NCBI RefSeq assembly: GCF_900109465.1
Contig: NZ_FOAZ01000017.1
Span: 169,681-233,680, forward strand
DNA: 64,000 bases
Reading direction: 5' to 3'
Source of the DNA: Streptacidiphilus jiangxiensis
GTDB lineage: Bacteria; Actinomycetota; Actinomycetes; Streptomycetales; Streptomycetaceae
In this document: positions 1-8,588 of the stretch, in pieces
How positions within the stretch are numbered: position 1 is the stretch's first letter
Layout: every line of letters starts with the position of its first letter
Made by a program: the position numbers and the translations under genes
The notes under the pieces: model-generated
Database searches by the model: none
What the model was told of the DNA's origin: nothing
Seen by the model: the letters and a program-made list of their open reading frames with translations, nothing else

Positions 1-606
1 GAGCGAGTGGGCGGACTGGTAGTAGAACTGCCCGTTCCTGTCGAGGTAGGGGAAGGCCGGGGTGTCGTCGCCGTTGATGCCGTTGGTGCCGGAGGCACCG
101 GCGGAGAGCGTGTACGCGGCGGCGGGGGCGCCCGCGGCCTGCCAGTTCTGCAGCGCCTGCGAGGGGTTGCAGGGCGCCAACCCGACGCCGTCACCCGCCA
201 CAACGGAACTGCCTTGCACCTGAAGGCACTTGCCGGACTGGGCGCTGAGGATCGTGGTGTCCGGCTGGAACGCGAAGTGCTGTTCCGGCGCGGAGCTCGC
301 GCAACCGGCGAGCTGCAGCAGCGCCCCGTTGGCCACCGAACCGCCGGCGACGGCGAGACAGTTGCCGAGCACCCCGACCGTGCCGTCGGCGTTCCAGGTG
401 AAGTTCTGTTCGGCGGAGCCGTCACAGGCGGCGAGCTGGACCGGATTGCCTGCGGTGGTACCGGCGTTGACGTCGTCCAGACACTGACCGCCGATGGTGA
501 CGGTGCCACTGGAGGCGGCGGCCACGGCGGGGAGTTGCGGTAGGCCTGCGGCGACGACGGCGAGCACGGTCGCGGCCAGCAGGCGCGGCCGGAGGGATCG
601 ACTCAT
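1..606 (-). CDS. Secreted ricin-type beta-trefoil lectin-domain protein (C-terminus beyond window)
   Basis: About 202 N-terminal residues are visible, starting at an ATG with GGAG-rich sequence upstream. Residues 1-30 form a Sec signal peptide (two Arg, hydrophobic LLAATVLAVVAAGL, then AVAAA). Residues about 34-160 are a ricin-type carbohydrate-binding domain: three subrepeats of the type QCLDD...LAACDGS.QNF, NCLAVAGG...LQLAGC and KCLQVQG...LAPCNPSQ..NWQ. After this a new domain begins (DDTPAFPYLDRNGQFYY) whose identity is cut off; a catalytic glycosidase domain would be usual, but this is inference. The gene is divergent from nothing close by: an inverted repeat at 643-671 lies directly upstream and matches the site before the ABC transporter at 2235, which suggests control by the neighbouring ROK repressor. 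Confidence 0.8.
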   Translation of the reverse strand, partial: MSRSLRPRLLAATVLAVVAAGLPQLPAVAAASSGTVTIGGQCLDDVNAGTTAGNPVQLAACDGSAEQNFTWNADGTVGVLGNCLAVAGGSVANGALLQLAGCASSAPEQHFAFQPDTTILSAQSGKCLQVQGSSVVAGDGVGLAPCNPSQALQNWQAAGAPAAAYTLSAGASGTNGINGDDTPAFPYLDRNGQFYYQSAHSL

Positions 607-642
607 GGGGGTCCTTCCACTCGGGGAGGAGCGGGGCGGGTT

Positions 643-671
643 GATTAGTTCCGCCAGAATCCGAACTAATC
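643..671. promoter_or_regulatory. Inverted-repeat operator, candidate ROK site 1
   Basis: GATTAGTTC (643-651) and its exact reverse complement GAACTAATC (663-671) are separated by 11 bases, 37 bases upstream of the secreted ricin-domain gene. The same right half and the same spacing recur at 2169-2195. The region is A/T-richer than its surroundings. Binding by the adjacent ROK repressor is inferred from shared occurrence. Confidence 0.65.
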
Positions 672-698
672 GAGTCCGCGTCAAGACCTCGGACGCCG

Positions 699-800
699 GG
701 GGCGCGAGGAACTGCGCGAAAAGCCACCCACGGCCTCGCGGCCCCGAGCGGACAGGGCCATCCCCCTCGGCTGGGCCACTCGCGCAGTTCCTCGCGCCCC
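699..800. repeat. Long inverted-repeat element R1 (102 bp)
   Basis: Left arm 699-719 (GGGGCGCGAGGAACTGCGCG plus A) pairs perfectly over 21 bases with the right arm 780-800. The loop holds AGCCACCCACGG and an AGGGCCATCC core. The right arm touches the stop codon of the ROK repressor gene (800-802). One of six related copies in the window (R1-R6). Confidence 0.9.
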
Positions 801-2080
801 TACGGGAGTTGCAACACCTGCATGATGGCGATCGGGTCCTGGTAGACCGCGTCCAGCGCCAGGTACGCGCCGCCGCGCGCCGGCGCGGTGAAGCCCAGGA
901 CGGACGGGACGAGCTCGCAGCCACCCGCATCGGGGGCGATCACGGTGTCGCGGACGCGATCCCCTATGGCCGCCACCAAGTACTCGCCGAACACCGCGAA
1001 GTGACCGCCCAGCACGAGCAGGCGCGGGTTCAGCACGTCCACCAGCAGCGCGACCCCCGCGCCCAGCGCCCGGGCCAGCGTGTCCAACGCGGCCAGCGTG
1101 CGGGCGTCGCCCGCCTCGGCACGGCGGGACAGCTCGGCAAGGCGCTGCTCCACGTCCACCGAGGGGTCGTGGACCGGGTCGTCCCGGTCCGCGGCCAGCC
1201 GCAGCAGCGCCGCCAGGCCGACGGCCGTCTCCCAGCAACCACGACGGCCGCAGGGGCACTGCTGCTCCGGGTCGCCCAGCGGCAGGTGGCCGACCTCGCC
1301 GGCGAAGCCGGCATTGCCGCGCAGGAGCTTGCCGCTCGCGATGATGCCCGCGCCGACGCCGGTGGCGCCGGTCAGGTAGACCAGGTCGCGCACGCCGGGG
1401 GTGTCGGTCGTGACGAACTCCGCGATCGCGCCGAGCTTGGCGTCGTTCTCCAGGTGGATCTCCGGCGCGGCACGCCCGAGCCTGCGGCGCAGGCCGTCGA
1501 CGGCCGAGACCTCCCGCCAGCCGACGTTGGACGCGTAGGTGACCACGCCCCGGACCGGATCGATCACGCCGGGCGCGGCCAGCGTCACGCCGATGGTCCG
1601 CACCCCGGTCCTGGCCAGCTCGTCCATCGTCTCGGCGACCAGCCGGGCGACGGTGTCGAGCACCGCCTCGGCCGGGGTCGCCGCGACGTCGACGGCAAGG
1701 CGACGCTGGGCGACGACGTCACCGGGCAGGTCGAGCGCGATCACGCTCACGTAGTCGACGTTGACCTCGACGCCGACCCCGCACAGGGACCGGCCGTCCA
1801 GCTCGACCACCTGGCCGGGTCGGCCGACCGCGCCCTCGCGTTCGGCGCCGCCCTCGCGGACCAGGCCGCCCTCCATCAGCTCGGCGATCAGGTTGGTGAC
1901 GGTCGCCTTGGGCAGCCCGGTGTCGGCGGCGATCCGGGCGCGGGACCGGCCGCCCTCGCCGTGCAGCAGGTTGAGGATCAGGCTGAGGTTGGCACGGCGG
2001 GTCGAGGACCGGTCCTTGGCCCCCGGAGGCCCGGCCATGGCCAGGTCGCGCGGGTACGTCTCGACAGCTCGGGTTGCCAC
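800..2080 (-). CDS. ROK-family transcriptional repressor
   Basis: 426 residues. I chose the GTG at 2080 because GGGAGG sits nine bases upstream; a longer reading frame continues upstream without a good ribosome site. Residues about 20-85 form the N-terminal winged helix typical of NagC/XylR-type ROK regulators (SRARIAADTGLPKATVTNLIAEL). The rest is an ROK sugar-binding fold with the DNAKLGAIAE segment (ENDAKLG), GAGIIASG, and the zinc motif CPCGRRGCWE. It lies between a secreted lectin protein and a CUT1 sugar transporter, both preceded by the same inverted repeat, so it most likely represses both until a sugar binds. The gene ends against repeat element R1. The inducer cannot be read from sequence. 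Confidence 0.88.
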   Translation of the reverse strand: MATRAVETYPRDLAMAGPPGAKDRSSTRRANLSLILNLLHGEGGRSRARIAADTGLPKATVTNLIAELMEGGLVREGGAEREGAVGRPGQVVELDGRSLCGVGVEVNVDYVSVIALDLPGDVVAQRRLAVDVAATPAEAVLDTVARLVAETMDELARTGVRTIGVTLAAPGVIDPVRGVVTYASNVGWREVSAVDGLRRRLGRAAPEIHLENDAKLGAIAEFVTTDTPGVRDLVYLTGATGVGAGIIASGKLLRGNAGFAGEVGHLPLGDPEQQCPCGRRGCWETAVGLAALLRLAADRDDPVHDPSVDVEQRLAELSRRAEAGDARTLAALDTLARALGAGVALLVDVLNPRLLVLGGHFAVFGEYLVAAIGDRVRDTVIAPDAGGCELVPSVLGFTAPARGGAYLALDAVYQDPIAIMQVLQLP

Positions 2081-2168
2081 GGCTGCTGCCCTCCCCCTTC
2101 GTCGGTGGGACTGCCGCTCCAGACCTGTGACTGTAGCGGTCCTGCTGGGTGTCTTGACTGTGACTCGC

Positions 2169-2195
2169 TTTTGTTCCAACAATAGCCGAACTAAT
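2169..2195. promoter_or_regulatory. Inverted-repeat operator, candidate ROK site 2
   Basis: TTTTGTTC (2169-2176), 11 bases, then GAACTAAT (2188-2195). The right half is identical to that of the site at 643-671, the left half matches at 6 of 8 bases, and the spacer has the same length. It lies between the divergent ROK repressor and the transporter operon, where it could control both. Confidence 0.65.
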
Positions 2196-2234
2196 CGAGC
2201 AAGCCTCCTTCCCCTCTGAAACGGGAGCCCTGCC

Positions 2235-3548
2235 TTGACGATGCACTCCGGAAGAGCGGTGGCCACGGCCGCCGCCCTCATGACGGCCACCGCTCTGCTC
2301 GCCGGCTGCTCCAGCAGCGGGTCCACCACCGGATCCGCCGCCTCCTCGGGGCCGGTCAAGCTGGACTTCTGGGGCTGGGCGCCCGGCTACGACCAGTCGG
2401 TGGCGCTGTGGAACAAGTCGCACCCGGACATCCAGATCACTTTCGACAAGACCGCCTCCGGCTCCAAGGGCGGCTACACCAAGATGCTGACCGCCGTGCA
2501 GGCGGGCAATGCGCCGTGTCTGGCCCAGGTCGGCTACGAGACCCTGCCCAGCTTCGCCGCCGCCGGCGCGCTCCAGGACGTCACCGACGCCACCGCCTCC
2601 GCCAAGAGCCAGTTCGCGGACTGGACCTGGAACCAGGTCACGATCGGCGGCAAGACGTACGGCGCGCCCGTCGACACCGCGCCGATGGCCCTGATGTACC
2701 GCAAGGACCTCTTCGCCAAGTACGGCATCACCACGCCCCCGGCCACCTGGGACCAGTACGCCGCGGACGCGGCGAAGGTGCACGCCGCCGACCCGAGCGT
2801 CTACCTCGGCGACTTCGGCAACGACGCCTACAACTACGCCGGCCTGGCCTGGCAGGCGGGCGCACCCTGGTTCGGCACGGCCAACCAGCAGTGGCAGGTG
2901 AGCATCAACAGCGCGGGCAACGCGAAGGTCGCCTCCTACTGGCAGGGCCTGCTCGACAAGAAGCTGCTCAAGACGGACCCGAGCTACGACCCGTCCCTGT
3001 ACGCCGACATGGCGAGCGGCAAGATCCTCTCGGACGTCAACGCCGTCTGGGACGCCCCGATCATCGCTTCCAGCGTCAAGGGCACGTCCGGCCAGTGGGC
3101 CGTGGCCCCGATGCCCGTCTGGGACGCGAGCAACCCGGTCTACGGCAACGACGGTGGCTCCGCCACCGCGGTCCTCAAGGGCTGCGCGCACGCCAAGGAG
3201 GCGGCGGAGTTCGCCCTCTGGATGAGCACCGACCCCGACAGCGTCGCCAACCTCATCAAGGTCACCGGCATCTACCCCGCCGCGACGTCGGGCCTCAGTA
3301 ACCCGGCCCTGTCGGCGCCGGACCCCTTCTACGGCGGCCAGAAGATCTACGACGTCTTCAACGCGGAGATGCCCCACATCAACACCTCCTGGCAGTGGGG
3401 CCCGACGATGACCCAGACCTCCACCGACCTCGGCGACGGCCTCGGCCAGGCGGGCACCGGCGGCGCGACGCTGCCGAGCGTGCTGGGCACGGTCCAGAGC
3501 AAGACGGTTGCCCAGATGAAGCAGCAGGGCCTGACCGTCACAGGGTGA
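2235..3548 (+). CDS. CUT1 sugar ABC transporter, solute-binding lipoprotein
   Basis: 437 residues from the TTG at 2235, which has GGGAG seven bases upstream; the ATG at 2241 is the alternative start. A lipoprotein signal with lipobox LLAGC places the acylated Cys at residue 25, followed by a Ser/Gly/Thr-rich linker. The mature part is a family 1 extracellular solute-binding protein (LDFWGWAPGYDQSVALWNK, later APVDTAPMALMYRKDLFAKYGI, NDGGSATAVLKG), the usual length for CUT1 binding proteins. It would capture an oligosaccharide outside the membrane and hand it to the two permeases encoded next. The gene is first of the operon and divergent from the ROK repressor. The substrate is unknown; an alpha-galactoside is conceivable because of the GH27 enzyme nearby. 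Confidence 0.9.
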   Translation: MTMHSGRAVATAAALMTATALLAGCSSSGSTTGSAASSGPVKLDFWGWAPGYDQSVALWNKSHPDIQITFDKTASGSKGGYTKMLTAVQAGNAPCLAQVGYETLPSFAAAGALQDVTDATASAKSQFADWTWNQVTIGGKTYGAPVDTAPMALMYRKDLFAKYGITTPPATWDQYAADAAKVHAADPSVYLGDFGNDAYNYAGLAWQAGAPWFGTANQQWQVSINSAGNAKVASYWQGLLDKKLLKTDPSYDPSLYADMASGKILSDVNAVWDAPIIASSVKGTSGQWAVAPMPVWDASNPVYGNDGGSATAVLKGCAHAKEAAEFALWMSTDPDSVANLIKVTGIYPAATSGLSNPALSAPDPFYGGQKIYDVFNAEMPHINTSWQWGPTMTQTSTDLGDGLGQAGTGGATLPSVLGTVQSKTVAQMKQQGLTVTG

Positions 3549-3563
3549 GTTGCACTCACCTCA

Positions 3564-3665
3564 GGGGCGCGGGGAACTGCGCGAGCAACCACCGACGTAC
3601 GGACGGCCCTGCTCGCTCGGTGAACGACGTGGGTGGGTGGCTTGTCGCGCAGTTCCCCGCGCCCC
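3564..3665. repeat. Long inverted-repeat element R2 (102 bp)
   Basis: Perfect 21-base arms 3564-3584 and 3645-3665 (GGGGCGCGGGGAACTGCGCG plus A and its complement) fill the gap between the binding-protein gene and the first permease gene. The flanks also pair: GTTGCACT before and AGTGCAAC after. A stem this strong inside an operon could weaken read-through and set the binding protein above the permeases; that effect is inference. Confidence 0.9.
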
Positions 3666-3701
3666 CATGCAGTGCAACGTCTCGTCTGCAAAAGGACACG
3701 C

Positions 3702-4664
3702 ATGACCACCGCCACCTCGCGGCAGGCGACCGCCTCGACACGCGCGCCCGCCGGACGCACGCAGTCCCGCCGCACTCCCGCGCATCTGCGCCGCGCGCGG
3801 ACCGCGGCGCTGTTCCTCGCGCCGTTCCTGCTGCTCTTCGTCGCCATGTACGCCGCACCCATCTGCTACACCGTCTACCAGAGCCTCTTCCGGATGCACC
3901 GCGACGGGCTCGGGCTCTCCGCGCCCACGCAGGTCTTCGCGGGGCTGTCCAACTACGGAACCGCCCTCGCCGACCCGGCGTTCCGCGGCTCACTGCTCCG
4001 CGTCCTGCTGATCGGCATCGTGCAGGTGCCGGTGATGCTCGGGCTCGCGCTCGGTCTCGCGCTCCTGCTGGACGCCAGGACCACCCTGTTCAAGCGGTTC
4101 TTCCGGCTGGCGTTCTTCCTCCCGTACGCGCTGCCGGGTGTCATCGGCGCGATCATGTGGTCCTACCTCGTCGCACCCGGGCTCAGCCCGATCACCGCGG
4201 CCGCGCACCACCTGGGCCTGCACCTGGACCTGACCTCGAACGCCATGCTCGCCCCGACCATCGGCAACATGCTGACCTGGGGCTGGACCGGCTACAACAT
4301 GCTGATCATCTACTCCGCGCTGCAGGCGATCCCGGCGGAGCTCAGCGAGGCCGCGACGATGGACGGCTGCTCGGCCTGGGGCATCGCCTGGCGGATCAAG
4401 ATCCCGCTGGTGCGGCCCGCGCTCGTGCTGACCACCGTCTTCTCCATCATCGGCACCGCACAGCTCTACAACGAGCCGGCCATCCTGCACAACGTCGCGC
4501 CCAACCTCAGCAGCACCTACACGCCCATCTACGCCGCCTACGACGCCGTGGACGCCAACAACTTCAACGCCGCCGCCACCGAGTCGGTCATCCTGGCGCT
4601 GCTGGCCTTCGTGCTCTCCTTCGGCTTCCTCAAGCTCGTCCAACGCCGGGGAGCCGCCCTGTGA
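3702..4664 (+). CDS. CUT1 ABC transporter permease 1 (MalF-like)
   Basis: 320 residues from an ATG with AAAGGA five bases upstream. The N-terminus is basic and Thr/Arg-rich, then about six transmembrane helices follow, starting with the LFLAPFLLLFVAMYAAP segment. The EAA loop that docks the ATPase is clear: EAATMDGCSAWGIAWRIKIP. The protein forms half of the membrane channel for the sugar captured by the lipoprotein upstream. Its stop codon overlaps the GTG of the second permease (GTGA), indicating translational coupling. No ATPase gene is linked; in streptomycetes such CUT1 systems commonly share MsiK. Confidence 0.9.
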   Translation: MTTATSRQATASTRAPAGRTQSRRTPAHLRRARTAALFLAPFLLLFVAMYAAPICYTVYQSLFRMHRDGLGLSAPTQVFAGLSNYGTALADPAFRGSLLRVLLIGIVQVPVMLGLALGLALLLDARTTLFKRFFRLAFFLPYALPGVIGAIMWSYLVAPGLSPITAAAHHLGLHLDLTSNAMLAPTIGNMLTWGWTGYNMLIIYSALQAIPAELSEAATMDGCSAWGIAWRIKIPLVRPALVLTTVFSIIGTAQLYNEPAILHNVAPNLSSTYTPIYAAYDAVDANNFNAAATESVILALLAFVLSFGFLKLVQRRGAAL

Positions 4665-5512
4665 ACACCGCCCTCCGCAACCCCGCCCGCTGGGTCACGC
4701 TCGGCGTGCTGGTCGTCGCGTCCGTCTACTTCCTCGTCCCGGTCTGGTGGCTGCTCGTCTCCTCCACCAAGACCAACGCGGACCTCTTCTCCGGCAACGG
4801 CTTCTGGTTCGGCCACTTCGCGTTCTTCGCCAACCTGCGGCAGGTCTTCACCCAGCAGGGCGGGATCTACTCGCAGTGGCTGGTCAACAGCGCCGTCTAC
4901 GCCGTCGGCGGCGCGGCCGTCAGCACGCTGATCTCCGCCCTCGCCGGGTTCGCGCTCGCCAAGTACCCGTTCCGCGGGCGTGAGTTCACCTTCAACACGG
5001 TGCTCGCCGCAGTGCTGGTCCCCCAGCCGCTGCTGGCCATCCCGCTCTACCTGATGTTCTCCAAGGTCCAACTGGTGAACACCTACTGGGCCGTCCTGCT
5101 GCCCAGCATGGTCAGCCCGTTCGGGGTGTACCTGGCCCGGATCTACGCGGCCGCGTCCGTGCCGGACGAGCTCCTGGAGGCGGGACGCATCGACGGGGCC
5201 GGCGAGGTGCGGATCTTCGGCACCATCGCGCTGCGCGTCATGGCCCCGGCGCTGGTGACCATCTTCCTCTTCCAGTTCGTCTCGATCTGGACCAACTACC
5301 TGCTGCCGGTGCTGATGCTGGCCAACGACAGGCTCCAGCCGGTCACCGTCGGCATCGTCGGCTGGCAGTCGCAGCGCGGCATCGGGCCGACCGCCGTGCC
5401 GTTCAACATCGTGGTCACCGCCGCGATGGTCTCCGCGATCCCTCTGGTCGTCCTGTTCCTCTCCCTGCAGCGCTTCTGGCGGTCCGGCCTGACGGCCGGC
5501 TCCGTCAAATGA
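4661..5512 (+). CDS. CUT1 ABC transporter permease 2 (MalG-like)
   Basis: 283 residues starting at a GTG that overlaps the previous stop by four bases. Six transmembrane helices are predicted from the hydrophobic pattern, and the EAA motif reads EAGRIDGAGEVRIFGTIALR. The C-terminus [12 protein letters not shown] is typical of MalG-type CUT1 permeases; the second transporter in this window ends the same way (GLTAGSVK). It completes the channel with permease 1. The next gene follows after 48 bases in the same direction, so transport and intracellular processing are probably co-transcribed. Confidence 0.9.
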   Translation: MNTALRNPARWVTLGVLVVASVYFLVPVWWLLVSSTKTNADLFSGNGFWFGHFAFFANLRQVFTQQGGIYSQWLVNSAVYAVGGAAVSTLISALAGFALAKYPFRGREFTFNTVLAAVLVPQPLLAIPLYLMFSKVQLVNTYWAVLLPSMVSPFGVYLARIYAAASVPDELLEAGRIDGAGEVRIFGTIALRVMAPALVTIFLFQFVSIWTNYLLPVLMLANDRLQPVTVGIVGWQSQRGIGPTAVPFNIVVTAAMVSAIPLVVLFLSLQRFWRSGLTAGSVK

Positions 5513-5560
5513 ACCGCGTGTCAAGTGACCGCCCCTTCAACCCCGTCAAGGAGGCCCCGC

Positions 5561-7549
5561 GTGCCCGCCCGGTACCACCTGCGGTTCCAGCTCCACCCCG
5601 GCCCGGACGCCGCGGCCCAGGCCGCCGAACTGGCCAAGTTCTGTGGCGAGGCAAGCGTGGACGAGGTCGTCCTGCTGCTGGGCGCCGAGGAGTTGTACGC
5701 CGGCCATCCGGCCGGGCCTGCGGAGGACCTGCTCGTCGAGACCGCCGCGACCGCTCTCGGCGTGCTGCGGGAGGCCGGTCTCGAGGTCAGCCTCAACCCG
5801 TGGGTCACCGCCGGCCACGCCGACCGCGGGCGGGCCGACACGCTCGGCTTCACCCCGATGGTGGCGCCGGACGGCACCGTCGCCTCGGCGCAGGTCTCCT
5901 TCGCCTGCCCGCGCTGGCGGGCGTGGATCACCGCCCACTACGCGCGCTTCGCCGCCCTGGGCTTCCGGGTGCTGTGGCTGGAGGACGACTTCCGCTACCA
6001 CAACCACGCGCCGCTGCCCTGGGGTGGCGGCTTCGAGCAGCCGATGCTGGACCGGCTCGCGCGGCTGGTCGGCGAGCCGGTGACCCGCGAGCAGGTGGTC
6101 GCGGCCGTCACCGCGCCCGGAGCGCCCCACCCGTGGCGGGCGCTGCTGCAGCAGGTGTGGCGCACCGCCCAGTTGGAAGTGGCCGCCGACCTCGCCGACG
6201 CGGTCGCCACGCACTCCGGTGGCGCGTCGCAACTGGGGCTGATGAGCTCGACGTTGGGCGTCGCCTCGGTCGAAGGCCGGGACTGGTCGAAGCTGTTCCA
6301 GGCGCTGTCGGTGGGCGGGCGCGTGGCCCACCGCCCGCACTTCGCCGCCTACAGCGACACGCCGGGACGCGAACTGAGCTCCTCCGTCTGGATGCTGGAG
6401 CAGCAGCGGGCCCTGCGGCCGAGCTGGGCCACCAGCGAGCCGGAGATCGAGAACTGGCCGCACACGGCCTGGTCCAAGTCCGACACGCAGACCTGGTCGG
6501 AGCTGGTCACCGCGGCCCTCGCCGGCTCGGACGCGCTCTTCCTCAACCTCCACCCGATGCACTCCGGCCGGGCGCAGCGCTACCCGCGCATCGCCGAACT
6601 GCTGCGCCGCTCCCGACCCGCGCTCGACCTCGTGACGGACGAGCGCGCGGACGGCTTCGAGACACTGGGCGTGGGGCTGCCGTTCCGGCAGGACGTGGCC
6701 GCGCACGTGCGCACCCGGACCGGCGGTGACCTCGCCGAGCTGTCCGTCGACCCGGGCCGGACGGCCGACTTCCTGATGCGCTACGGCGTCCCGGTCGCAG
6801 CCGGCGTCGGGCGCGTCAACGCCCTGTTCGGGACGCTGGCCTGGGCGTTCACGGACGCGGAGGTGGAGCGGCTGCTCTGCGGCGGCCTGCTGGTGGACGG
6901 CACGGCCGCCGCGATCCTCACCGAGCGGGGCTTCGGTCCGCTGCTGGGCCTGGAGGCGGCGGAGCTCGTGGGGCGCGAGCAGCACCCGGCCGAGCCCGGC
7001 CCGTACGCGGTCGAACGCCACCAGGGCGAGGAGGGCGAGATCTGGCTGAGCGTGAACACGCAGCCCGCCCTCGCCCGCCTCTCGCCCCTCCCGGAGGCCA
7101 CCGTCACGACGCGGATCACCACGCCCGACGGGCGGTTCTGGGGGCCCGGACGCTGCCACTTCCGCAACCAGCGCGGCGGCCGCGTCGTGGTCCTGGCCGC
7201 GACCGCGCCCGAGCAGCTGCCCTTCGACGACGACGGTCAGCGGCTGCTGCACACCGCCGTCCGCTTCCTGGAGGGCGACCGGCCCGCACTCCCCCTGGTC
7301 GACGGCGGCCCGCACCTGGTCCCGCACCTGGTCCGCACGCCGGCCGGCCACCGGCTGGCCGTGGCCAACGGCAGCGCGGACGCGGCGCGCGTCCGGGTCA
7401 CCTTCCCCGACCCGGCGCCCGCGGCCACGGCCACGCTCCTGGCCCCGCTCGCGCCGCCCGCGGCGGCGGGTGCGGGACGGCACGGCTCCGCACTGGTGAC
7501 GGACGCCGAGCTACCCCATCGCGGTTGGCTGCTGCTGCACTGGAGTTGA
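5561..7549 (+). CDS. Cytoplasmic putative glycoside hydrolase, unassigned family
   Basis: 662 residues from a GTG with a perfect AAGGAGG six bases upstream. No signal peptide is present, so it acts inside the cell, probably on the imported oligosaccharide. I do not recognise the family firmly. The first about 400 residues alternate strands and helices like a TIM barrel: EVSLNPWVTAGH, RVLWLEDDFRYHNH (Glu141), ATSEPEIENWPHT (Glu293), ALFLNLHP. Glu141 and Glu293 sit where clan GH-A catalytic acids are often found, but that assignment is inference. The last about 200 residues are beta-rich, like the C-terminal domains of GH42-type enzymes. It closes the transporter operon and faces the S41 peptidase gene across a hairpin terminator. 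Confidence 0.65.
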   Translation: MPARYHLRFQLHPGPDAAAQAAELAKFCGEASVDEVVLLLGAEELYAGHPAGPAEDLLVETAATALGVLREAGLEVSLNPWVTAGHADRGRADTLGFTPMVAPDGTVASAQVSFACPRWRAWITAHYARFAALGFRVLWLEDDFRYHNHAPLPWGGGFEQPMLDRLARLVGEPVTREQVVAAVTAPGAPHPWRALLQQVWRTAQLEVAADLADAVATHSGGASQLGLMSSTLGVASVEGRDWSKLFQALSVGGRVAHRPHFAAYSDTPGRELSSSVWMLEQQRALRPSWATSEPEIENWPHTAWSKSDTQTWSELVTAALAGSDALFLNLHPMHSGRAQRYPRIAELLRRSRPALDLVTDERADGFETLGVGLPFRQDVAAHVRTRTGGDLAELSVDPGRTADFLMRYGVPVAAGVGRVNALFGTLAWAFTDAEVERLLCGGLLVDGTAAAILTERGFGPLLGLEAAELVGREQHPAEPGPYAVERHQGEEGEIWLSVNTQPALARLSPLPEATVTTRITTPDGRFWGPGRCHFRNQRGGRVVVLAATAPEQLPFDDDGQRLLHTAVRFLEGDRPALPLVDGGPHLVPHLVRTPAGHRLAVANGSADAARVRVTFPDPAPAATATLLAPLAPPAAAGAGRHGSALVTDAELPHRGWLLLHWS

Positions 7550-7566
7550 CCGCCCGCAAGCCCGTT

Positions 7567-7608
7567 CCGCCCCGGCCGCCGGTTCCTCCCGTACGGCGGC
7601 CGGGGCGG
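7567..7608. terminator. Bidirectional hairpin terminator
   Basis: CCGCCCCGGCCGCC (7567-7580) pairs perfectly with GGCGGCCGGGGCGG (7595-7608) around a 14-base loop. It lies exactly between the convergent hydrolase and S41 peptidase genes. There is no T-run, which is normal for streptomycete terminators. Confidence 0.75.
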
Positions 7609-7612
7609 AGCG

Positions 7613-8533
7613 TCAGCCCTCCTCGGCGGCGAGGCGCTCCTGGGCCAGGGCCAGCGCGCGGGCCGGCGCGTCCGCCGCGTCGCAGGGCACGTCCGGCTGG
7701 ACGCCGACACCCTCCCAGTTCGTGCCCGAGATCGGGTTGACCCCGCGGGCGACCGGTATCGACGCCTCCAGGTGCGGGTGCACCGTCCACCCCTCACGCG
7801 GGTGCGCGCCTCCGCCGGTGACCTCGCCGACGATCTGGGCGCGACCGAGCTGCTGCAGGTCGTAGGCGAGCTCCTCGCCGCCGGAGAAGGTATCCCCGCT
7901 GGTCAGCACGTACAGCGGCTTGGTGCCGCCGAAGCGCGCGCCCGGCACGTGCGGCGGCGTCCAGGACTGCTCGGCGGTCTCGCCCTGGCGCGACAGCATG
8001 GTGTTGAGGTGGGTGCGGCCGTCCAACAGGTAGCCGCAGATGAAGGCGACCGTGTCCGGGTCGCCACCGCGGTTGCCCCGAATGTCCAGGACGAGGGCGC
8101 GGGCCGGGGCGACCAGCGTCAGCGCCGCGGCGAGCGGCTGCGCGGCCCAGTCCAGCGGGAACACGGCCGGTGCGATCTCCAGCAGCGCGACCCCGCCGTC
8201 CAGCAGCTCCACGCGGGGCACCCCGCCCAGCGAGGCGTCGAACTTCCGCCGCATGGCGGCGAGGGTGGCCTCGCCCTTCTCGGCCGGCACCGGCTCGGTG
8301 TGGAACTTGAGCCCGAGGTGCAGATCCCCGTTGACCGACCGCAGGTCGGCGGTGACGGCCTCGGCCAACTCCTCCGGGCTGTCGGTCTCGTAGGCGCCCT
8401 CGGCGCCACGGCGGCGCAGCAGGGCGGCGAGCTCCTCGGCGAGCTCGGGAAAGACGTAGTGCTCGGCGACCAGTGCGGCGGTCGCCTCGACGACGGCGGT
8501 GACATCCAGCGTGGGTGACGAGGTGGTGGTCAT
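7613..8533 (-). CDS. S41-family peptidase / C-terminal processing protease-like
   Basis: 306 residues; start ATG with GGAGG-like sequence upstream. An N-terminal helical region (tail-binding type, VVEATAALVAEHYVFPELAEELAALL) is followed by an S41 catalytic domain: ALVLDIRGNRGGDPDTVAFICGYL and TSGDTFSGGEELAYDLQQLG with the likely nucleophile Ser217, then GEVTGGGAHP. It ends GTNWEGVGVQPDVPC, the usual S41 C-terminal strand. No signal peptide is visible, so it is probably cytoplasmic or exported by another route. It is divergent from an ArsR-type repressor 55 bases away, which probably controls it. Confidence 0.85.
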   Translation of the reverse strand: MTTTSSPTLDVTAVVEATAALVAEHYVFPELAEELAALLRRRGAEGAYETDSPEELAEAVTADLRSVNGDLHLGLKFHTEPVPAEKGEATLAAMRRKFDASLGGVPRVELLDGGVALLEIAPAVFPLDWAAQPLAAALTLVAPARALVLDIRGNRGGDPDTVAFICGYLLDGRTHLNTMLSRQGETAEQSWTPPHVPGARFGGTKPLYVLTSGDTFSGGEELAYDLQQLGRAQIVGEVTGGGAHPREGWTVHPHLEASIPVARGVNPISGTNWEGVGVQPDVPCDAADAPARALALAQERLAAEEG

Positions 8534-8588
8534 GGGAGGAGTAGACCAAGGGCTTGCGAAAGCGTCAACCAGACTTAACACTTAACTC

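Noticed and set aside
3549..4660. Extension of permease 2 upstream to 3395
   Set aside because: This phase is a shadow of permease 1; the GTG at 4661 overlaps the preceding stop and gives the standard protein.
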